Positions 38,022-48,168 of a stretch of 64,000 nucleotides of DNA are shown here, piece after piece. The DNA is taken from the NCBI RefSeq assembly GCF_030814695.1, contig NZ_JAUSVL010000001.1, positions 2,578,227-2,642,226 on the forward strand. The letters run 5' to 3'. A program made the position numbers and the translations under genes. Below the pieces are notes generated by a model that was not told the origin of the DNA, did not search any database, and was given only the letters and a program-made list of their open reading frames with translations. The DNA comes from Oligosphaera ethanolica. GTDB taxonomy: Bacteria; Verrucomicrobiota; Lentisphaeria; Oligosphaerales; Oligosphaeraceae. How positions within the stretch are numbered: position 1 is the stretch's first letter; every line of letters starts with the position of its first letter.

Positions 38022-38091
38022 AACGCCGCTTTCGCCGTAGCGCCTACGCCCTTCTCCTAGCCAAAACCGACAACTGAAAGGATCGACCGTC

Positions 38092-39633
38092 ATGACTATT
38101 CGTCTACTGACATTAGCTCTACTCGCCAGCGCGGCCTGCATGGCCCAGGAATTCTTCTTCCGCTGCAACTTCGGCCCCGATGAAATGGCCCAGTGGAAAC
38201 TCCCCCGCGGCGCTGAAATCGTGCAAACTGAACAAGGCCCCGCCCTGAAAATCACGGCCGCCACTCGTCATGACGGCGATGATGGCCGCGCGACCATGGC
38301 GTTTCCCTTCGACCAATATGCGGGCAAGACTATCCGCATGCGCTGCCGCGTCAAATACGAGGATGTCAGCAAGCCCGCACAGAGCTACAACGGCACCAAA
38401 TTCATGATGGTCTACAAGACGAAGTCCGGCCAAAGTCGCTGGCTGCATGGCGAAGGCGCCTGGGGCAGCAAGGACTGGCATGACATCACCTACGCCGGCA
38501 CTATTGACGACGACGCGCTGCCCGGCACCATTGAACTCGGCCTCCAGGACAGCACCGGCAGCATCTGGTTCCAGGACCTCCGCATGCGCTTGATTGATCC
38601 GGCAAAAGTCTTTCCCCGTGTTGCTCCCGAAGACTACCTGCCGGTATATACCGACCGTGTCCTCAAGGAGCCGCCCCGTCGTGGCGTGATGTCGCCATCC
38701 GTTTTCCGCAAAAATGTCACACTGGAGAAGGACCTGCCCGACTTGGCGTCCTGGGGCGCCACGCTCATCCGCTGGCAGCTCATCCGCAATTGGGGCGCCA
38801 GAAACAGCGACCAGGATCCCGCGGAGTACCTCGAATGGGTCCGCGCCCGCGTTCCCGAAGTTATACAGGTCCTCGACCGCTGCCAGGAACTCGGCATCAA
38901 AGTGGTCCTCGATCTCCATGTGCCGCCGGGCGGCCGCCGCGAGGGCGGCTGGATGCTGATGTTCGAAAATCAGGTCTTCGCCGACGCCTTTGCTGAGGCG
39001 TGGCGCATTCTCGCCGCAGGCGTCAAGGGCCACCCGGCGCTCTTCGGCTACAATCTGATCAACGAGCCCTGCCAGCCCAACGACGTCGTCCTCGTCGATT
39101 ACCTCACCCTGCAGTACAACGTGGCCAAAATCGTTCGTGCCATTGACCCGGTGACGCCGATTATCATTGAGTCCAACAACTGGTCCAGCGCACAGAGCTT
39201 CCGCTATCTTACGCCGCTGCCGCTGAACGACATCATCTATCAGGCGCACATGTACCACCCCGGCGGCTTCACCCACCAGGGCGTTCATGGCTCGGCCATC
39301 GGCGCAATCTATCCCGACCCCGCCAAGAAACTGGACAAGGACGAACTGCGCCGGCACTTGCAGCCCGTGCGTGACTTCCAGCTCAAGTACAACGCCCGTA
39401 TCTACATCGGCGAATTCTCCGCCATTCGCTGGGCCGTCGGTGCCGCGCCGTACCTCCAGGACTGTATCGACATCTTTGAGGAATACGGCTGGGACTGGAG
39501 CTACCACGCCTACCGCGAATGGTCCGGCTGGAGCGTCGAACACGGCAGCGACCCCAAAGACGAAAAGCCCGCGGCCAGCGACACCGACCGCAAAAAGGTG
39601 CTCCTCGAAGCCTTCAAACGCAATCAGCGCTGA
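38092..39633 (+). CDS. Secreted GH5-family glycoside hydrolase (cellulase-like)
   Basis: A 513-residue exported enzyme. A signal peptide ([18 protein letters not shown]) is cut near residue 18. A beta-sandwich region of about 170 residues, possibly carbohydrate-binding, precedes a TIM barrel. The barrel shows [20 protein letters not shown], the acid/base Glu in [19 protein letters not shown] and the nucleophile Glu in [11 protein letters not shown]. These are GH5 landmarks; the subfamily cannot be assigned. ATG 38092 follows CTGAAAGGAT. The stop is 10 bp from the convergent xerD stop. It probably degrades beta-glucan or mannan in the periplasm or outside. Confidence 0.9.
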   Translation: MTIRLLTLALLASAACMAQEFFFRCNFGPDEMAQWKLPRGAEIVQTEQGPALKITAATRHDGDDGRATMAFPFDQYAGKTIRMRCRVKYEDVSKPAQSYNGTKFMMVYKTKSGQSRWLHGEGAWGSKDWHDITYAGTIDDDALPGTIELGLQDSTGSIWFQDLRMRLIDPAKVFPRVAPEDYLPVYTDRVLKEPPRRGVMSPSVFRKNVTLEKDLPDLASWGATLIRWQLIRNWGARNSDQDPAEYLEWVRARVPEVIQVLDRCQELGIKVVLDLHVPPGGRREGGWMLMFENQVFADAFAEAWRILAAGVKGHPALFGYNLINEPCQPNDVVLVDYLTLQYNVAKIVRAIDPVTPIIIESNNWSSAQSFRYLTPLPLNDIIYQAHMYHPGGFTHQGVHGSAIGAIYPDPAKKLDKDELRRHLQPVRDFQLKYNARIYIGEFSAIRWAVGAAPYLQDCIDIFEEYGWDWSYHAYREWSGWSVEHGSDPKDEKPAASDTDRKKVLLEAFKRNQR

Positions 39634-39643
39634 AGAACCGCTT

Positions 39644-40531
39644 TTACGCTCGTGGGTGGAATTGGCGGTGGGCGCCGGCGACGCGTTCCTTGTCGGTGTG
39701 GGTATAGATCTGCGTGGTGGCGATGCTGGCGTGGCCGAGCATTTCCTGAATGACGCGCAGGTCGGCGCCGTTGCTGAGGAGGTGCGTGGCAAAGGAATGC
39801 CGCAGGGCGTGGGGATAGATGTTCTTGCTGATGCCTGCCCGCACGGCGGCGTCCTTGACGATCATCCACAGCCTCGCCCGGGTCAGCGGCCGGCCGTTGT
39901 GCGAGAGAAATAGCGTCAGGCCGGCGCCGCTGTGGTCCAGCAGCGGCCGGGATTTCTCAACGTAGGTACTCATGGCGTCCCAGGCGCTTTTGCCAAAGGG
40001 CACGACCCGTTCTTTGTTGCCCTTGCCGATCACCCGCAGAATGCCCTCGCGGAAATTGACTCCGTCCAGACGCAGGGTGACCATCTCCGACGCCCGCAGA
40101 CCTGATGCGTATAAGAGCTCCAGCAGGGCGCGATTGCGCAGCTCCAGCGGCTCTTTGCCAGCGAAGGCCCGCAGCAGCGCGTCGACTTCTGCCACGGTGA
40201 GGAAATCCGGCACCAGCCGCCACAGCCGCGGGCTCTCCATGATCTCAGTGACATCCGCGTGCAACAGGCCCTCTTGCACCAGGAAGCGGAAAAAGACCTT
40301 GATGGCCACCAGTCGCCGCGCGATCGTCGCCGCCTCAAGGCCATGTTGCTGGCTGGCTTCGAGGAAATCCAGGATGTCGTCCCGCGTCACCGTCGCGGCG
40401 TCGTTGATGCCGGCGGCGTCCAGGGCAGCAAAAAAGACAGCGAGGTCGCTGGCGTAAGCCGTGGCGGTATTTTTTGCCAGGCCGCGTTCGAGACAAAGAT
40501 GACCGATGAAATCCGACAGGTGTTCGCGCAT
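39644..40531 (-). CDS. xerD: Site-specific tyrosine recombinase XerD
   Basis: XerD, with XerC, resolves chromosome dimers at dif. The 295-residue product has the N-terminal SAM-like core-binding domain ([19 protein letters not shown]). The catalytic domain has Arg in YASGLRASE, Lys in [37 protein letters not shown] with the Tyr nucleophile, and the end FHPRA. That ending matches XerD (HHPRA) rather than XerC. GGAAGG precedes ATG 40531. It stands alone and is not next to a mobile element, so a housekeeping role is favoured over an integrase. Confidence 0.92.
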   Translation of the reverse strand: MREHLSDFIGHLCLERGLAKNTATAYASDLAVFFAALDAAGINDAATVTRDDILDFLEASQQHGLEAATIARRLVAIKVFFRFLVQEGLLHADVTEIMESPRLWRLVPDFLTVAEVDALLRAFAGKEPLELRNRALLELLYASGLRASEMVTLRLDGVNFREGILRVIGKGNKERVVPFGKSAWDAMSTYVEKSRPLLDHSGAGLTLFLSHNGRPLTRARLWMIVKDAAVRAGISKNIYPHALRHSFATHLLSNGADLRVIQEMLGHASIATTQIYTHTDKERVAGAHRQFHPRA

Positions 40532-40804
40532 GCATGCCTTCCGCCACGGCAGGAAAAGATCCTGATGCCGTTGTTGTGTCTCGTGTTTGCTATCATTATA
40601 TTGCCAGTTTGCGAGTTTGTCTGCCAGGATGTACTAGTACGTCATCGTCTCTCAGCGGGTCAGCCGGCGCTGCCGCCGGTCGTGCTGCCACCGTAACTCA
40701 TTGATGGGCGAGGCTCGCCGTACACGTCAGTCAAACAGCCATGCCGGAGTCGTTGTTTGCAACGCGCCACTTCTCCGCCGGCTGTTCAGGAAATGCCCAA
40801 CACC
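40532..40804. other. Divergent spacer between xerD and the phosphatase gene
   Basis: A 270-bp spacer between divergent genes. It must hold both promoters. TATATTGCC-like AT-rich sequence near 40595-40605 is a candidate, but no box pair is convincing. No other feature is seen. Confidence 0.4.
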
Positions 40805-42250
40805 ATGCTGGTCCCGATCACATTTTTTTTGCTCATCGTGTTTGCGGCCGGGCAAACCCTGTGGTTTCTGCACCTGCGGCGGCAATTACGGCAGCAGCTG
40901 CAGCAGAGTAAAATGCGGGACGAGGCGCACCGACGCTTTATCAACCAGTTCATTCACAAGCTGGCCACTGCTACCGAAGTCGCTGAAGCCATGAGCATCG
41001 TCGTCAGCCAGGTCTGCGAGGACCTCGGAGCCGAGTCGGTCGGTATCTTCGTGCCGCTGGAGGGCACGGCCAACGCCGTCCTCCAAGGCAGCGCCTGTAC
41101 TGGTTTTTTCCCCGTCTTCACGGTCAAACCGTCATTGCTCAATGTCAAAGTCCATGAAAACGCCCGTTACCGCGCCGCCTATTTCCACGCCGAGCAACTG
41201 CGGGCCGGCGATGGCCCGCTCGGCCAGATCGCCATCAGCCGCGAGCCGCTGCTGTGGAACAGCGATCCGCGCCGCAACAAGGATTCTGCCCAGCTCTTTC
41301 CCCGCGAAGTGCGTAATATCATGGCCTTGCCGCTGATGGTCGAGCAGCATTTTGTCGGTATCATCTGTGCGGTAAATCGCCGGCGCGGCGAGCTCAATCC
41401 TTTCACGGAAGAGGACTTGAGCTCTTTCCAGGAATTGTCCTCGCAGCCGGCCTTGGCCTGCAGTCTGGTGGTGGTCTATGCCGATCGGCAGCGGCAGGAC
41501 CGCATCCGCCGCGAGGTGGAATTCTGCGGGACCCTGCAGAGTTCCATGCTGCCGCAGGTGCCTCCGAGCTGGTCGGACTTGTCATTCAGCCTCTATTACC
41601 GCGCGGCTTTCGAGGTCAGCGGCGATTCCTACGATTTCATACCCATTGATGACGACCGGCTGCTGATCGTGGTTGCCGATGCGGCGGGGAAGGGCATGCC
41701 GGCCTGCCTGATGTCGTCCATGTCACACAGTTTCATACGCGGGACCATCAGCCACTACACGACCTTGAACGAGTTCATGCTGAACCTCAATCACTTGATT
41801 TATAGCAATTCGGACGATGCGCACTTCATCACCATGAATGTCCTGCTCATTGATCGGCGGGATCACAGCTGTGAATTCGGTTGCGCCGGCCATACGCCCC
41901 TGCTGCTGCGTCAGGGCGACGGCAGCTGCCGGGCTTTGAAACCACAAGGGCCGGCTCTCGGGATGTGGCCCAATGAGTTCCTGGACGATTTCGAAACCGT
42001 GACCTTCACCTTCGCGCCAGGCATGGCCATCTGTCTGTTCTCGGACGGCTTCCCGGAGGCTCTCAATAAAAATCACGAAGAGTTCGGCCTGAAACAACTC
42101 CAGATGCTGTGGCAGGACGCGCCAAGGCCCTCCGCCGACGCTGTCAAGTACATGGTCGATACCGTCCGCCAGTACCGCGGCGAGGAACCGCAGTCCGACG
42201 ACCAAACGCTCTTCGTGATCAGCCGAACCGCTGCCGTCAGTACCAGTTAA
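40805..42250 (+). CDS. Membrane-anchored GAF and SpoIIE-type PP2C phosphatase
   Basis: A 481-residue regulator. An N-terminal helix (MLVPITFFLLIVFAAGQTLW) anchors it. A short helical linker and a GAF domain (about 50-220, with AESVGIFVPLEG and NIMALPLMVEQHFVGII) precede a PPM-type phosphatase. Metal and core motifs of the phosphatase are SGDSYDF, VADAAGKGMPACL, FGCAGHTPLLL, LFSDGFPEAL and SDDQTLFVI. Such proteins dephosphorylate anti-anti-sigma factors or act with Ser/Thr kinases. Starts at 40793 and 40805 are possible. AGGAA is 12 bases before 40805 and directly abuts 40793, so 40805 is used. It precedes waaA by 99 bp. Confidence 0.88.
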   Translation: MLVPITFFLLIVFAAGQTLWFLHLRRQLRQQLQQSKMRDEAHRRFINQFIHKLATATEVAEAMSIVVSQVCEDLGAESVGIFVPLEGTANAVLQGSACTGFFPVFTVKPSLLNVKVHENARYRAAYFHAEQLRAGDGPLGQIAISREPLLWNSDPRRNKDSAQLFPREVRNIMALPLMVEQHFVGIICAVNRRRGELNPFTEEDLSSFQELSSQPALACSLVVVYADRQRQDRIRREVEFCGTLQSSMLPQVPPSWSDLSFSLYYRAAFEVSGDSYDFIPIDDDRLLIVVADAAGKGMPACLMSSMSHSFIRGTISHYTTLNEFMLNLNHLIYSNSDDAHFITMNVLLIDRRDHSCEFGCAGHTPLLLRQGDGSCRALKPQGPALGMWPNEFLDDFETVTFTFAPGMAICLFSDGFPEALNKNHEEFGLKQLQMLWQDAPRPSADAVKYMVDTVRQYRGEEPQSDDQTLFVISRTAAVSTS

Positions 42251-42349
42251 CAGCCGCCATGAGCGGGCCTGCCGCCGGCAGCCAATACCGCTTCGAATCT
42301 CCGCCCTGCCTCGCCTTAGTTTTGCGCTAATCAAGGAGTCCATCACCGC

Positions 42350-43663
42350 ATGCTGCTGATTTACAACATCGTCTTTCCCATCATTTTCCTCTGTTACCTG
42401 CCCTTTTATATCGTGCATCTGCGCCGCCGCGGCGGCCTCAGCGCCGACTACTGGCAGCGCTTCGGCTTCTTCAGCAAGGACCGCGCCGTCGCGCTAAAAG
42501 CCCTGGACAACGCAGTGTGGATACACGCCGTCAGCGTCGGCGAAACCGTCGCCGCACTCACTTTCATCCGCCGCTGGCGCGAACGCCGGCCCAACGAGCC
42601 GATGGTCTTCTCCTGCGGCACAGCCACCGCTTTCGCCACCGCCGCCAAGAAACTCCCCCCGGGCGTCGAGCTCATTTATTGCCCAATGGACTTCTTCTGG
42701 GCAGTGCGCCGGGCGCTGGGGCTGATCAGACCGCGCTTGCTGGTGATCTTCGAAGTGGAGATCTGGCCAAACCTCATCCTCATGGCCAAAAAACGCGGCG
42801 CGCAAGTCGTGCTCGTCAATGGCCGCATGTCGGATAAATCCAGCCAGGGCTATGCGCGCTGGCGGGGCATCTTCAAGCCGATCTTCGACGCCTTCGCGGC
42901 CATCTGCGTGCAGACGCCCAGCGACGGCGAGCGCATTGCCCGAGTCATCGGTCAGGACAGCCGCATCCACGTCTGCGACACCATGAAATTTGACCAGGTG
43001 CCTGACGTCGTCAACCGCGATCTGCACCCGCTCTTCGAACAGTGTTTCGGCGCTGGCGAGCGCGTGGTTTTCACGGCCGGCAGCACCCACAGCGGCGAGG
43101 AAGAGCTCGTCTGCCGCGCCTACAAGGCCCTCCGCCAAGACTTCCCGCAGCTCCGGCTCGTGCTGGTGCCGCGCCATCACGAACGCAGCAACGAGGTGGA
43201 AGAGGTTCTGCGCGCCGAGCAGCTCAGCTGGCGCCTGCTGCAGCCCGCTCCAGGCAGCAAGGTCGCCGACGGCCCCGTCGACGTGCTCGTGGTCAATACC
43301 ACCGGTGAGCTGATGAATTTCTATGGCGCGTCGGACATCGCTTACGTGGGCAAGAGCCTCGCCGGCCAGACCGGCGGCCATAACATCATTGAGCCGGCTA
43401 TCTTCGGCAAGGCCATCCTCCACGGCGCCCACATGGAGAATTTCCGCGCCGTCGCCGCGCTTTTCCAGGAACACCACGCTGCCATCGAAGTGCAGCAGGA
43501 CGAGGATTTCACCCCCGCGTTGCGCCGTCTGCTGGCCAATCCCGCTGAGCGCGAGGCCCTTGGCAGCGCGGCTCGGAAGCTCGTCGACCGCTACCGCGGC
43601 GCCATTGACCGCACTCTCGATCAAATCGAGGCGATCTGCCCGCAGCTGCCGCCAACGAAATAA
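42350..43663 (+). CDS. waaA: 3-deoxy-D-manno-octulosonic acid transferase
   Basis: WaaA adds Kdo from CMP-Kdo to lipid A precursor at the inner membrane. This implies lipopolysaccharide. The 437-residue GT30 protein has a short N-terminal helix (IVFPIIFLCYLPFYIVHL), WIHAVSVGETVAAL with the catalytic Glu, LVIFEVEIWPNLI, FTAGSTHSGEEELV, VPRHHER and GGHNIIEPA. Length is usual. AAGGAG precedes the ATG. A strong intrinsic terminator follows the stop codon. Confidence 0.95.
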   Translation: MLLIYNIVFPIIFLCYLPFYIVHLRRRGGLSADYWQRFGFFSKDRAVALKALDNAVWIHAVSVGETVAALTFIRRWRERRPNEPMVFSCGTATAFATAAKKLPPGVELIYCPMDFFWAVRRALGLIRPRLLVIFEVEIWPNLILMAKKRGAQVVLVNGRMSDKSSQGYARWRGIFKPIFDAFAAICVQTPSDGERIARVIGQDSRIHVCDTMKFDQVPDVVNRDLHPLFEQCFGAGERVVFTAGSTHSGEEELVCRAYKALRQDFPQLRLVLVPRHHERSNEVEEVLRAEQLSWRLLQPAPGSKVADGPVDVLVVNTTGELMNFYGASDIAYVGKSLAGQTGGHNIIEPAIFGKAILHGAHMENFRAVAALFQEHHAAIEVQQDEDFTPALRRLLANPAEREALGSAARKLVDRYRGAIDRTLDQIEAICPQLPPTK

Positions 43664-43674
43664 TCACCTCGCGT

Positions 43675-43706
43675 CAGCAGACGCCTTGGGGCGTCTGCTG
43701 CTTTTC
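43675..43706 (+). terminator. Intrinsic terminator after waaA
   Basis: A perfect 11-bp stem CAGCAGACGCC / GGCGTCTGCTG with a TTGG loop is followed by CTTTTCC. It lies 11 bases after the waaA stop and before the aminopeptidase ribosome site. Confidence 0.85.
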
Positions 43707-43727
43707 CGACGAAGGACCCGAACAACC

Positions 43728-45011
43728 ATGTGCACCCAGTCCGCACCCAGCGCTATCGCGGCCCTCATGGCCTATCTTGACGCCAGCCCGACGGCCTATC
43801 ACGCCACCGCCAATGCCCGTGCTCGCCTGGAACTGGCCGGCTTCACCGCTCTTGACGAAGGCGCCGCGTGGTCGCTGCAGGCCGGCCGCGGCTATTTCGT
43901 CGAACGCAATCAGTCGGCGCTGATCGTTTTTCGCGTCGGCACTGGCAGTCTGGCGACGGACGGCTTCCGCCTCGTGGCTGCGCATACCGACAGTCCGGCG
44001 CCGAAGCTCAAATGGCGTGGCGCGGCGGAGCGCTCTGGGGTGTTGCGCATACCGGTGGAGAGCTACGGTGGCATGCTGCAGAGCACCTGGTTTGACCGTC
44101 CCCTGGCCATCGCCGGTCGCGTTGCGGTCAAGGCTGCGGACGGCGGCGTCCGCTGGCAGCTGGTCTTGTCGTCTCGGCCGCTGGCGATCATTCCCAGCCT
44201 GGCCATCCATCTTAATCGCGAGGTTAACCAAGGCGCGGCCATCAATGTCCAGCAACACTTGGCGGCGCTCTGCGGCGCCTGCAGCTTCGCAGACATCCTC
44301 AAGGAGCTCTGCGGGGCGACGCCGGCCGAGCTGCTCGATGCCGATCTCTTCCTGGCCGACTGCCAGCTTGCCACGCTTTGCGGCGTCAACCAGGACATCA
44401 TCAATGCGCCGCGCCTGGATAATCTCTGCTCCTGTCAGGCCGCGCTGGACGCCATCATCGCTGCGCCGCCCGCCGCCGCCACGCCCGTCATTTTCCTGGC
44501 GGACAACGAGGAAGTCGGCAGCGAAACCGCGCAAGGCGCGGCGTCGGCCTTCTGGCGGGACACCCTGGAGCGGCTCTGCCTGACGCAGAGCAACGGTGAT
44601 CGCGAAACGATCTTCCGCGCCTTGAGCCGGTCCTTCCTGCTTTCATTGGACGCCGCACACGCCGTCCACCCGAATTACGAAGAGAAGCACGACCCGGCCT
44701 ATGCGCCGGTGCTCAATCGCGGCGTCGTCATCAAGAACAACGCGTCATTCCGCTACAGCAGTACCGCTGTCAGCTCGGCGCTGTTCCGGCAACTCTGTCG
44801 GGACCAGGGTATCGCCCATCAGGATTTCATCAACCGCTCGGACCAGCCCTGCGGCAGCACTGTCGGACCAACCTGCGCCGCGCGCCTCGGCGTCAAAGCC
44901 GTCGACGCTGGCATTCCCCTTTGGGCTATGCATAGCAGCCGTGAAAGCGCCGGCGTCAAGGACCAGCAGGCCCTCACTCAGGCCGTCGCCGCACTCTTCG
45001 TTATGCCCTGA
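43728..45011 (+). CDS. M18-family metalloaminopeptidase
   Basis: A 427-residue cytoplasmic dizinc aminopeptidase that trims N-terminal residues, often acidic ones, from peptides. Family motifs are AAHTDSPAPKLK (His-x-Asp metal ligand pair), SYGGMLQSTWFDRPL, FLADNEEVGSETAQGA (acid Glu), DAAHAVHPNYEEKHDP and PCGSTVGPTCAARLG. The frame is open to 43323, but that portion is a shadow of waaA. ATG 43728 follows GAAGGAC and directly follows the waaA terminator. The 3' end faces the GH9 gene across a palindrome array. Confidence 0.93.
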   Translation: MCTQSAPSAIAALMAYLDASPTAYHATANARARLELAGFTALDEGAAWSLQAGRGYFVERNQSALIVFRVGTGSLATDGFRLVAAHTDSPAPKLKWRGAAERSGVLRIPVESYGGMLQSTWFDRPLAIAGRVAVKAADGGVRWQLVLSSRPLAIIPSLAIHLNREVNQGAAINVQQHLAALCGACSFADILKELCGATPAELLDADLFLADCQLATLCGVNQDIINAPRLDNLCSCQAALDAIIAAPPAAATPVIFLADNEEVGSETAQGAASAFWRDTLERLCLTQSNGDRETIFRALSRSFLLSLDAAHAVHPNYEEKHDPAYAPVLNRGVVIKNNASFRYSSTAVSSALFRQLCRDQGIAHQDFINRSDQPCGSTVGPTCAARLGVKAVDAGIPLWAMHSSRESAGVKDQQALTQAVAALFVMP

Positions 45012-45050
45012 ACTACGCAGCCGGTGAGCGGTCTGGTCTTCTGTGTTCGC

Positions 45051-45180
45051 TCGCGGACGGATCGGACGGATCGTCGGGCTTTTTTCGCGGACGGATCGGA
45101 CCGATCGGACCGATCGGACCGATCGTCGATTTGATCCGTCCGATCCGACCGATCCGTCCGATCCGTCCGATGGTCGGTCG
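45051..45180. repeat. GGACGGATC palindromic array, locus 3
   Basis: Two blocks of CGGACGGATC/CGGACCGATC, separated by GGGCTTTTTTCG, are followed by GATCGTCGATTTGATCCG and many GATCCGTCCG complements. The array fills the space between the convergent stops at 45011 and 45211. The T-run after a stem suggests it may terminate transcription. Confidence 0.75.
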
Positions 45181-45210
45181 GGTCCACGACGAAAACCGCT
45201 CTTTGCCCCC

Positions 45211-48105
45211 TCAGGGCAGGAAGATATAGCCGGGGATATCGTCGAGGCTCTTCTTGGGTTGTTGCCTGGCCCATGCGGGTGGTGGTCGCCAGTTTTTTGG
45301 CAAGAGCGCGCCATAGGCGGCGGCGGCGGGCGCGATAGTTTCCCACACCGTGTATTCATTTTGGGCGACGGCGCGGCTTTCGAGGTTGGCAAAGCGCCGC
45401 CAGATGGGCATCTGCTTTTGCAGGATGGCGAAGCACTCGGCGCGGTCCAGGCTGCGGCCCTGCGACCACGAATCCGGCAGCAGCGTGAGTTTCACGCCGG
45501 GGAACTGCTGGTCGCGGCGCGGCTCAATGTCAATGGTGAAGATGGACATCGCCGCCGCGTAGTTGTTCGTCCCCGTGAAGGTGTAGGGCGTGATGCCCGG
45601 AATGGGGTCGGGGCAGTCCCGCTCGCGGACGAACATGGGCAGGGACAGGATGCGCACCGGATACACGGTCCCCAGCCCGGTGGTCATGCTGCGACCCATG
45701 GGATTGGCGCCGGCCATCCAGTCGGCCAGCAGCAGTGCCGCCGCGCGGTAACGCTCATCGCCAGTCAGCCGCCAGGCGACAATGAAATAGGCGCCGCGAT
45801 TGAAGGGCATCGCCGCGCCCCAACCTAGATGCATGAAAGAGCGGCTGTGTATCGGCCAGTTGATGTTGCGGTAGGCCAGTTCGTCCTGGCTGGTTAGCAA
45901 CTTCTCGGCTTCGGTCAGGACCTCTTGGCGGAAGCGCGCCCGCAGCGCGGGCAGGGGGCCCGGCGGCTCCGCGAGCTCGCAGAGAAAATAGGGCCGTTGA
46001 TGCAGGCGCACGTAGCGCATAGTGGCGTCAATCAGCGTCTTGTCTGCCAGCAAAGGCGCAAAAAGGCCGTTTTCGTCCCAGAGGTACAGCGCCAGCGCGG
46101 CGCGGAAGCGCAGCTGCGGGGGCAACTCGCCCGGCTCGGTGTAGGTGAGCTCGCCCAGTTTGGGGTGAGTGAAGGTCTTGACAATCAACGGCTGGTCGCC
46201 ATGCGCGTAGCGCCAGGCCGCCATGGCCGAGGTGTAAAACAGTTCGGCGCGGGCCTGGTCGCCGGCATGGCGCAGGGCGCGCGCCAGCAATGCCGCGTAG
46301 CCGGCGTATTCCAGGCTACTCGCGCGCGTCGGCAAGGCCAAATAATAAGGCTGGCTGTTTTTCCAGGGCGCGGGTTCCTCGGGATGGCTGGTCGTCTCAA
46401 TCCAGCAGCCCACGCCGCCGTCGGCAGCCTGGGCCCGGCGCCACAGGTCCATGCCCCACAGCGCCTCGTCGAGGATGTCGGGCAGGCCATTACCGGACTC
46501 CGGCAGGGAAAGCTGGCCGTCCGTAAAGTTCTCTGGGAAGAGCATGTAGGCGCTGAGGAGGCATTCGACGGCGCGGAAGTGCTGGAGGCGCCGGTCAAAA
46601 TCGCCGGCGTCCCACCAGCCGCCGTGGAGATCGGGCAGGCGCTCGGTGGTGGCGGTGGCCTTGACCATATCGAACCACCTGACTTCGACCAGCTTGCCGC
46701 TGCTGTCGCGGATGCAGCCGTCTTCAGCCGAAGCGCCGTACTGGCGGTCATGCGGGGAAAAACCGCCGCGGAAGACTTCCATGCGGTCGGCAGGCATTTC
46801 CCAAGCGCTGTGCTCTTTGGTCTTGGCCATGCCCGAACGCTGGTGGAAAAGCCCGCGCATGCTCAGATAGAATGGCCGGCCAATGGCGTCGTCGCCGATG
46901 CTGAAACTCCATGACCGGCCGACGCCCGGGACCTGCAACATATAGGTGCCTGGCGTGGTGAAGGCCGAAAAATCCATTTCCAGCACCTCCTCGCCGTTGA
47001 GCGGTATCAGTGTGGTGTCCCGCAGGTGATACTGTTCTTCGCTGCGCAGGGCGATGGTGCCGGTGAAGACGGTCTCGCCGTCGCTTTCGCGCAATAGCAC
47101 GAAGGGATGGCCGACGTAGTCCCTAACTGGCATGGGCCCGAGCTCGGCCAGCCACATGCCCAGGTACGCGTATTTGCGGCTCGCATCGGCCAGATAGCCG
47201 CATTGGTTGACCTTGATGGCCCGGGAGATTGTCTCGCGGTCGTGGTAGCGTAGTCGGGCGTTCATGGCGCCATCCTCAGTGCTGATACTCAGCTCTTCGC
47301 CGTTGCGCATGGGCCGTTCCAAGCGGATGTAGGCGAAATGCACCAGCTCGCCGCTGAAGGTGTGCACCGCCTCGCCGCCGCTCACCCACGGCAGGCGGAA
47401 TTCGCCCACGGCATTGATCCAATAGCCTTGCTGGGCAATGCCCAGCGGCTCGGCGCCGGCGCCGAGCGTGACGCGGAAGAAACCGTTTCGGGTGAACCGC
47501 GCGCGGATGGCTTCGTGCTGCAGAGGCAGCACCGTCGCCGCGGCATAGTTGTAGAAAAAGCGATGCGCCCACGTGGGCAACTCGCCCGAGCGGAAAAACG
47601 CATCTGCCAAGGCCAGACGCTGGCCAAAACTGTCGTGAACTTCTTTGACCAGGAAGTCATTGACATCGCCCGCAAGCACCAGCCACTGGCTGTCCAGCAC
47701 GAAGACCCGCAGACGACCCGTCGCCGCTCGATTAGTGTCGACCCGCTGGCGCGGAACGGCCAGGACCTGCCCGTAGGCATTCAATTTTTTTGCCGTGGAG
47801 GGCGCTGGCGCTGGGGATGCGGTGGCCATGGGCGTCTGCCTGGTGGCCGGTGCTGCCGACTGCAGCCGTGGCGCTGCCGCAGCATCAGCCCGTTCGGCCG
47901 CAGCATCATCGTCAGCCCAGTCGCCGGTCGGCGGTGGCAGCTGCGCGGTGGGCAGGGCGCTATGGCTAGCTGCGGCCACCGCACTGCCATCATCTGCGGT
48001 CCTTGGCGGATTGGGCCAAAGGTATAGCAACAAAGCCACGATGATGCCTAGCAGGAGAATGATCAAGGCGAGAAGAGGTGGCTGTCCAAGATTCTTAAGT
48101 CGCAT
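45211..48105 (-). CDS. Membrane-anchored GH9-family glycoside hydrolase
   Basis: A 964-residue cellulase-family enzyme. An N-terminal helix (LLALIILLLGIIVALLLYL) anchors it, followed by an Ala/Pro-rich linker. A beta-rich region of about 180 residues comes next, then the immunoglobulin-like CelD N-domain (IKVNQCGYLADASRKYAYLG). The alpha6/alpha6 barrel has HGGWWDAGDFDRR near 497 with the catalytic Asp pair, the MAGANPMGRSMTTGLG segment and the acid Glu in AQNEYTVWE near 915. The His usual in the active site is not obvious. With the GH5 and GH29 genes it points to plant or algal polysaccharide use. The glycosyltransferase gene lies 63 bp upstream. Confidence 0.9.
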   Translation of the reverse strand: MRLKNLGQPPLLALIILLLGIIVALLLYLWPNPPRTADDGSAVAAASHSALPTAQLPPPTGDWADDDAAAERADAAAAPRLQSAAPATRQTPMATASPAPAPSTAKKLNAYGQVLAVPRQRVDTNRAATGRLRVFVLDSQWLVLAGDVNDFLVKEVHDSFGQRLALADAFFRSGELPTWAHRFFYNYAAATVLPLQHEAIRARFTRNGFFRVTLGAGAEPLGIAQQGYWINAVGEFRLPWVSGGEAVHTFSGELVHFAYIRLERPMRNGEELSISTEDGAMNARLRYHDRETISRAIKVNQCGYLADASRKYAYLGMWLAELGPMPVRDYVGHPFVLLRESDGETVFTGTIALRSEEQYHLRDTTLIPLNGEEVLEMDFSAFTTPGTYMLQVPGVGRSWSFSIGDDAIGRPFYLSMRGLFHQRSGMAKTKEHSAWEMPADRMEVFRGGFSPHDRQYGASAEDGCIRDSSGKLVEVRWFDMVKATATTERLPDLHGGWWDAGDFDRRLQHFRAVECLLSAYMLFPENFTDGQLSLPESGNGLPDILDEALWGMDLWRRAQAADGGVGCWIETTSHPEEPAPWKNSQPYYLALPTRASSLEYAGYAALLARALRHAGDQARAELFYTSAMAAWRYAHGDQPLIVKTFTHPKLGELTYTEPGELPPQLRFRAALALYLWDENGLFAPLLADKTLIDATMRYVRLHQRPYFLCELAEPPGPLPALRARFRQEVLTEAEKLLTSQDELAYRNINWPIHSRSFMHLGWGAAMPFNRGAYFIVAWRLTGDERYRAAALLLADWMAGANPMGRSMTTGLGTVYPVRILSLPMFVRERDCPDPIPGITPYTFTGTNNYAAAMSIFTIDIEPRRDQQFPGVKLTLLPDSWSQGRSLDRAECFAILQKQMPIWRRFANLESRAVAQNEYTVWETIAPAAAAYGALLPKNWRPPPAWARQQPKKSLDDIPGYIFLP

Positions 48106-48168
48106 GCTGTTCGTGACCCTGCTGCTGGAAGACGCTCCAGGCGGCGCGCGTCGGCGCCGCAGCGGTGG

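Noticed and set aside
38119..39792. 557-codon minus-strand frame over the GH5 gene
   Set aside because: It is antisense to a gene with a signal peptide and intact catalytic motifs, and it has no recognisable domain.
39644..40531. Integrase of a mobile element
   Set aside because: The sequence ends like XerD and there are no att repeats, excisionase or phage genes next to it.
43323..43727. N-terminal extension of the M18 aminopeptidase
   Set aside because: It overlaps waaA out of frame and crosses a terminator; ATG 43728 has a ribosome site.
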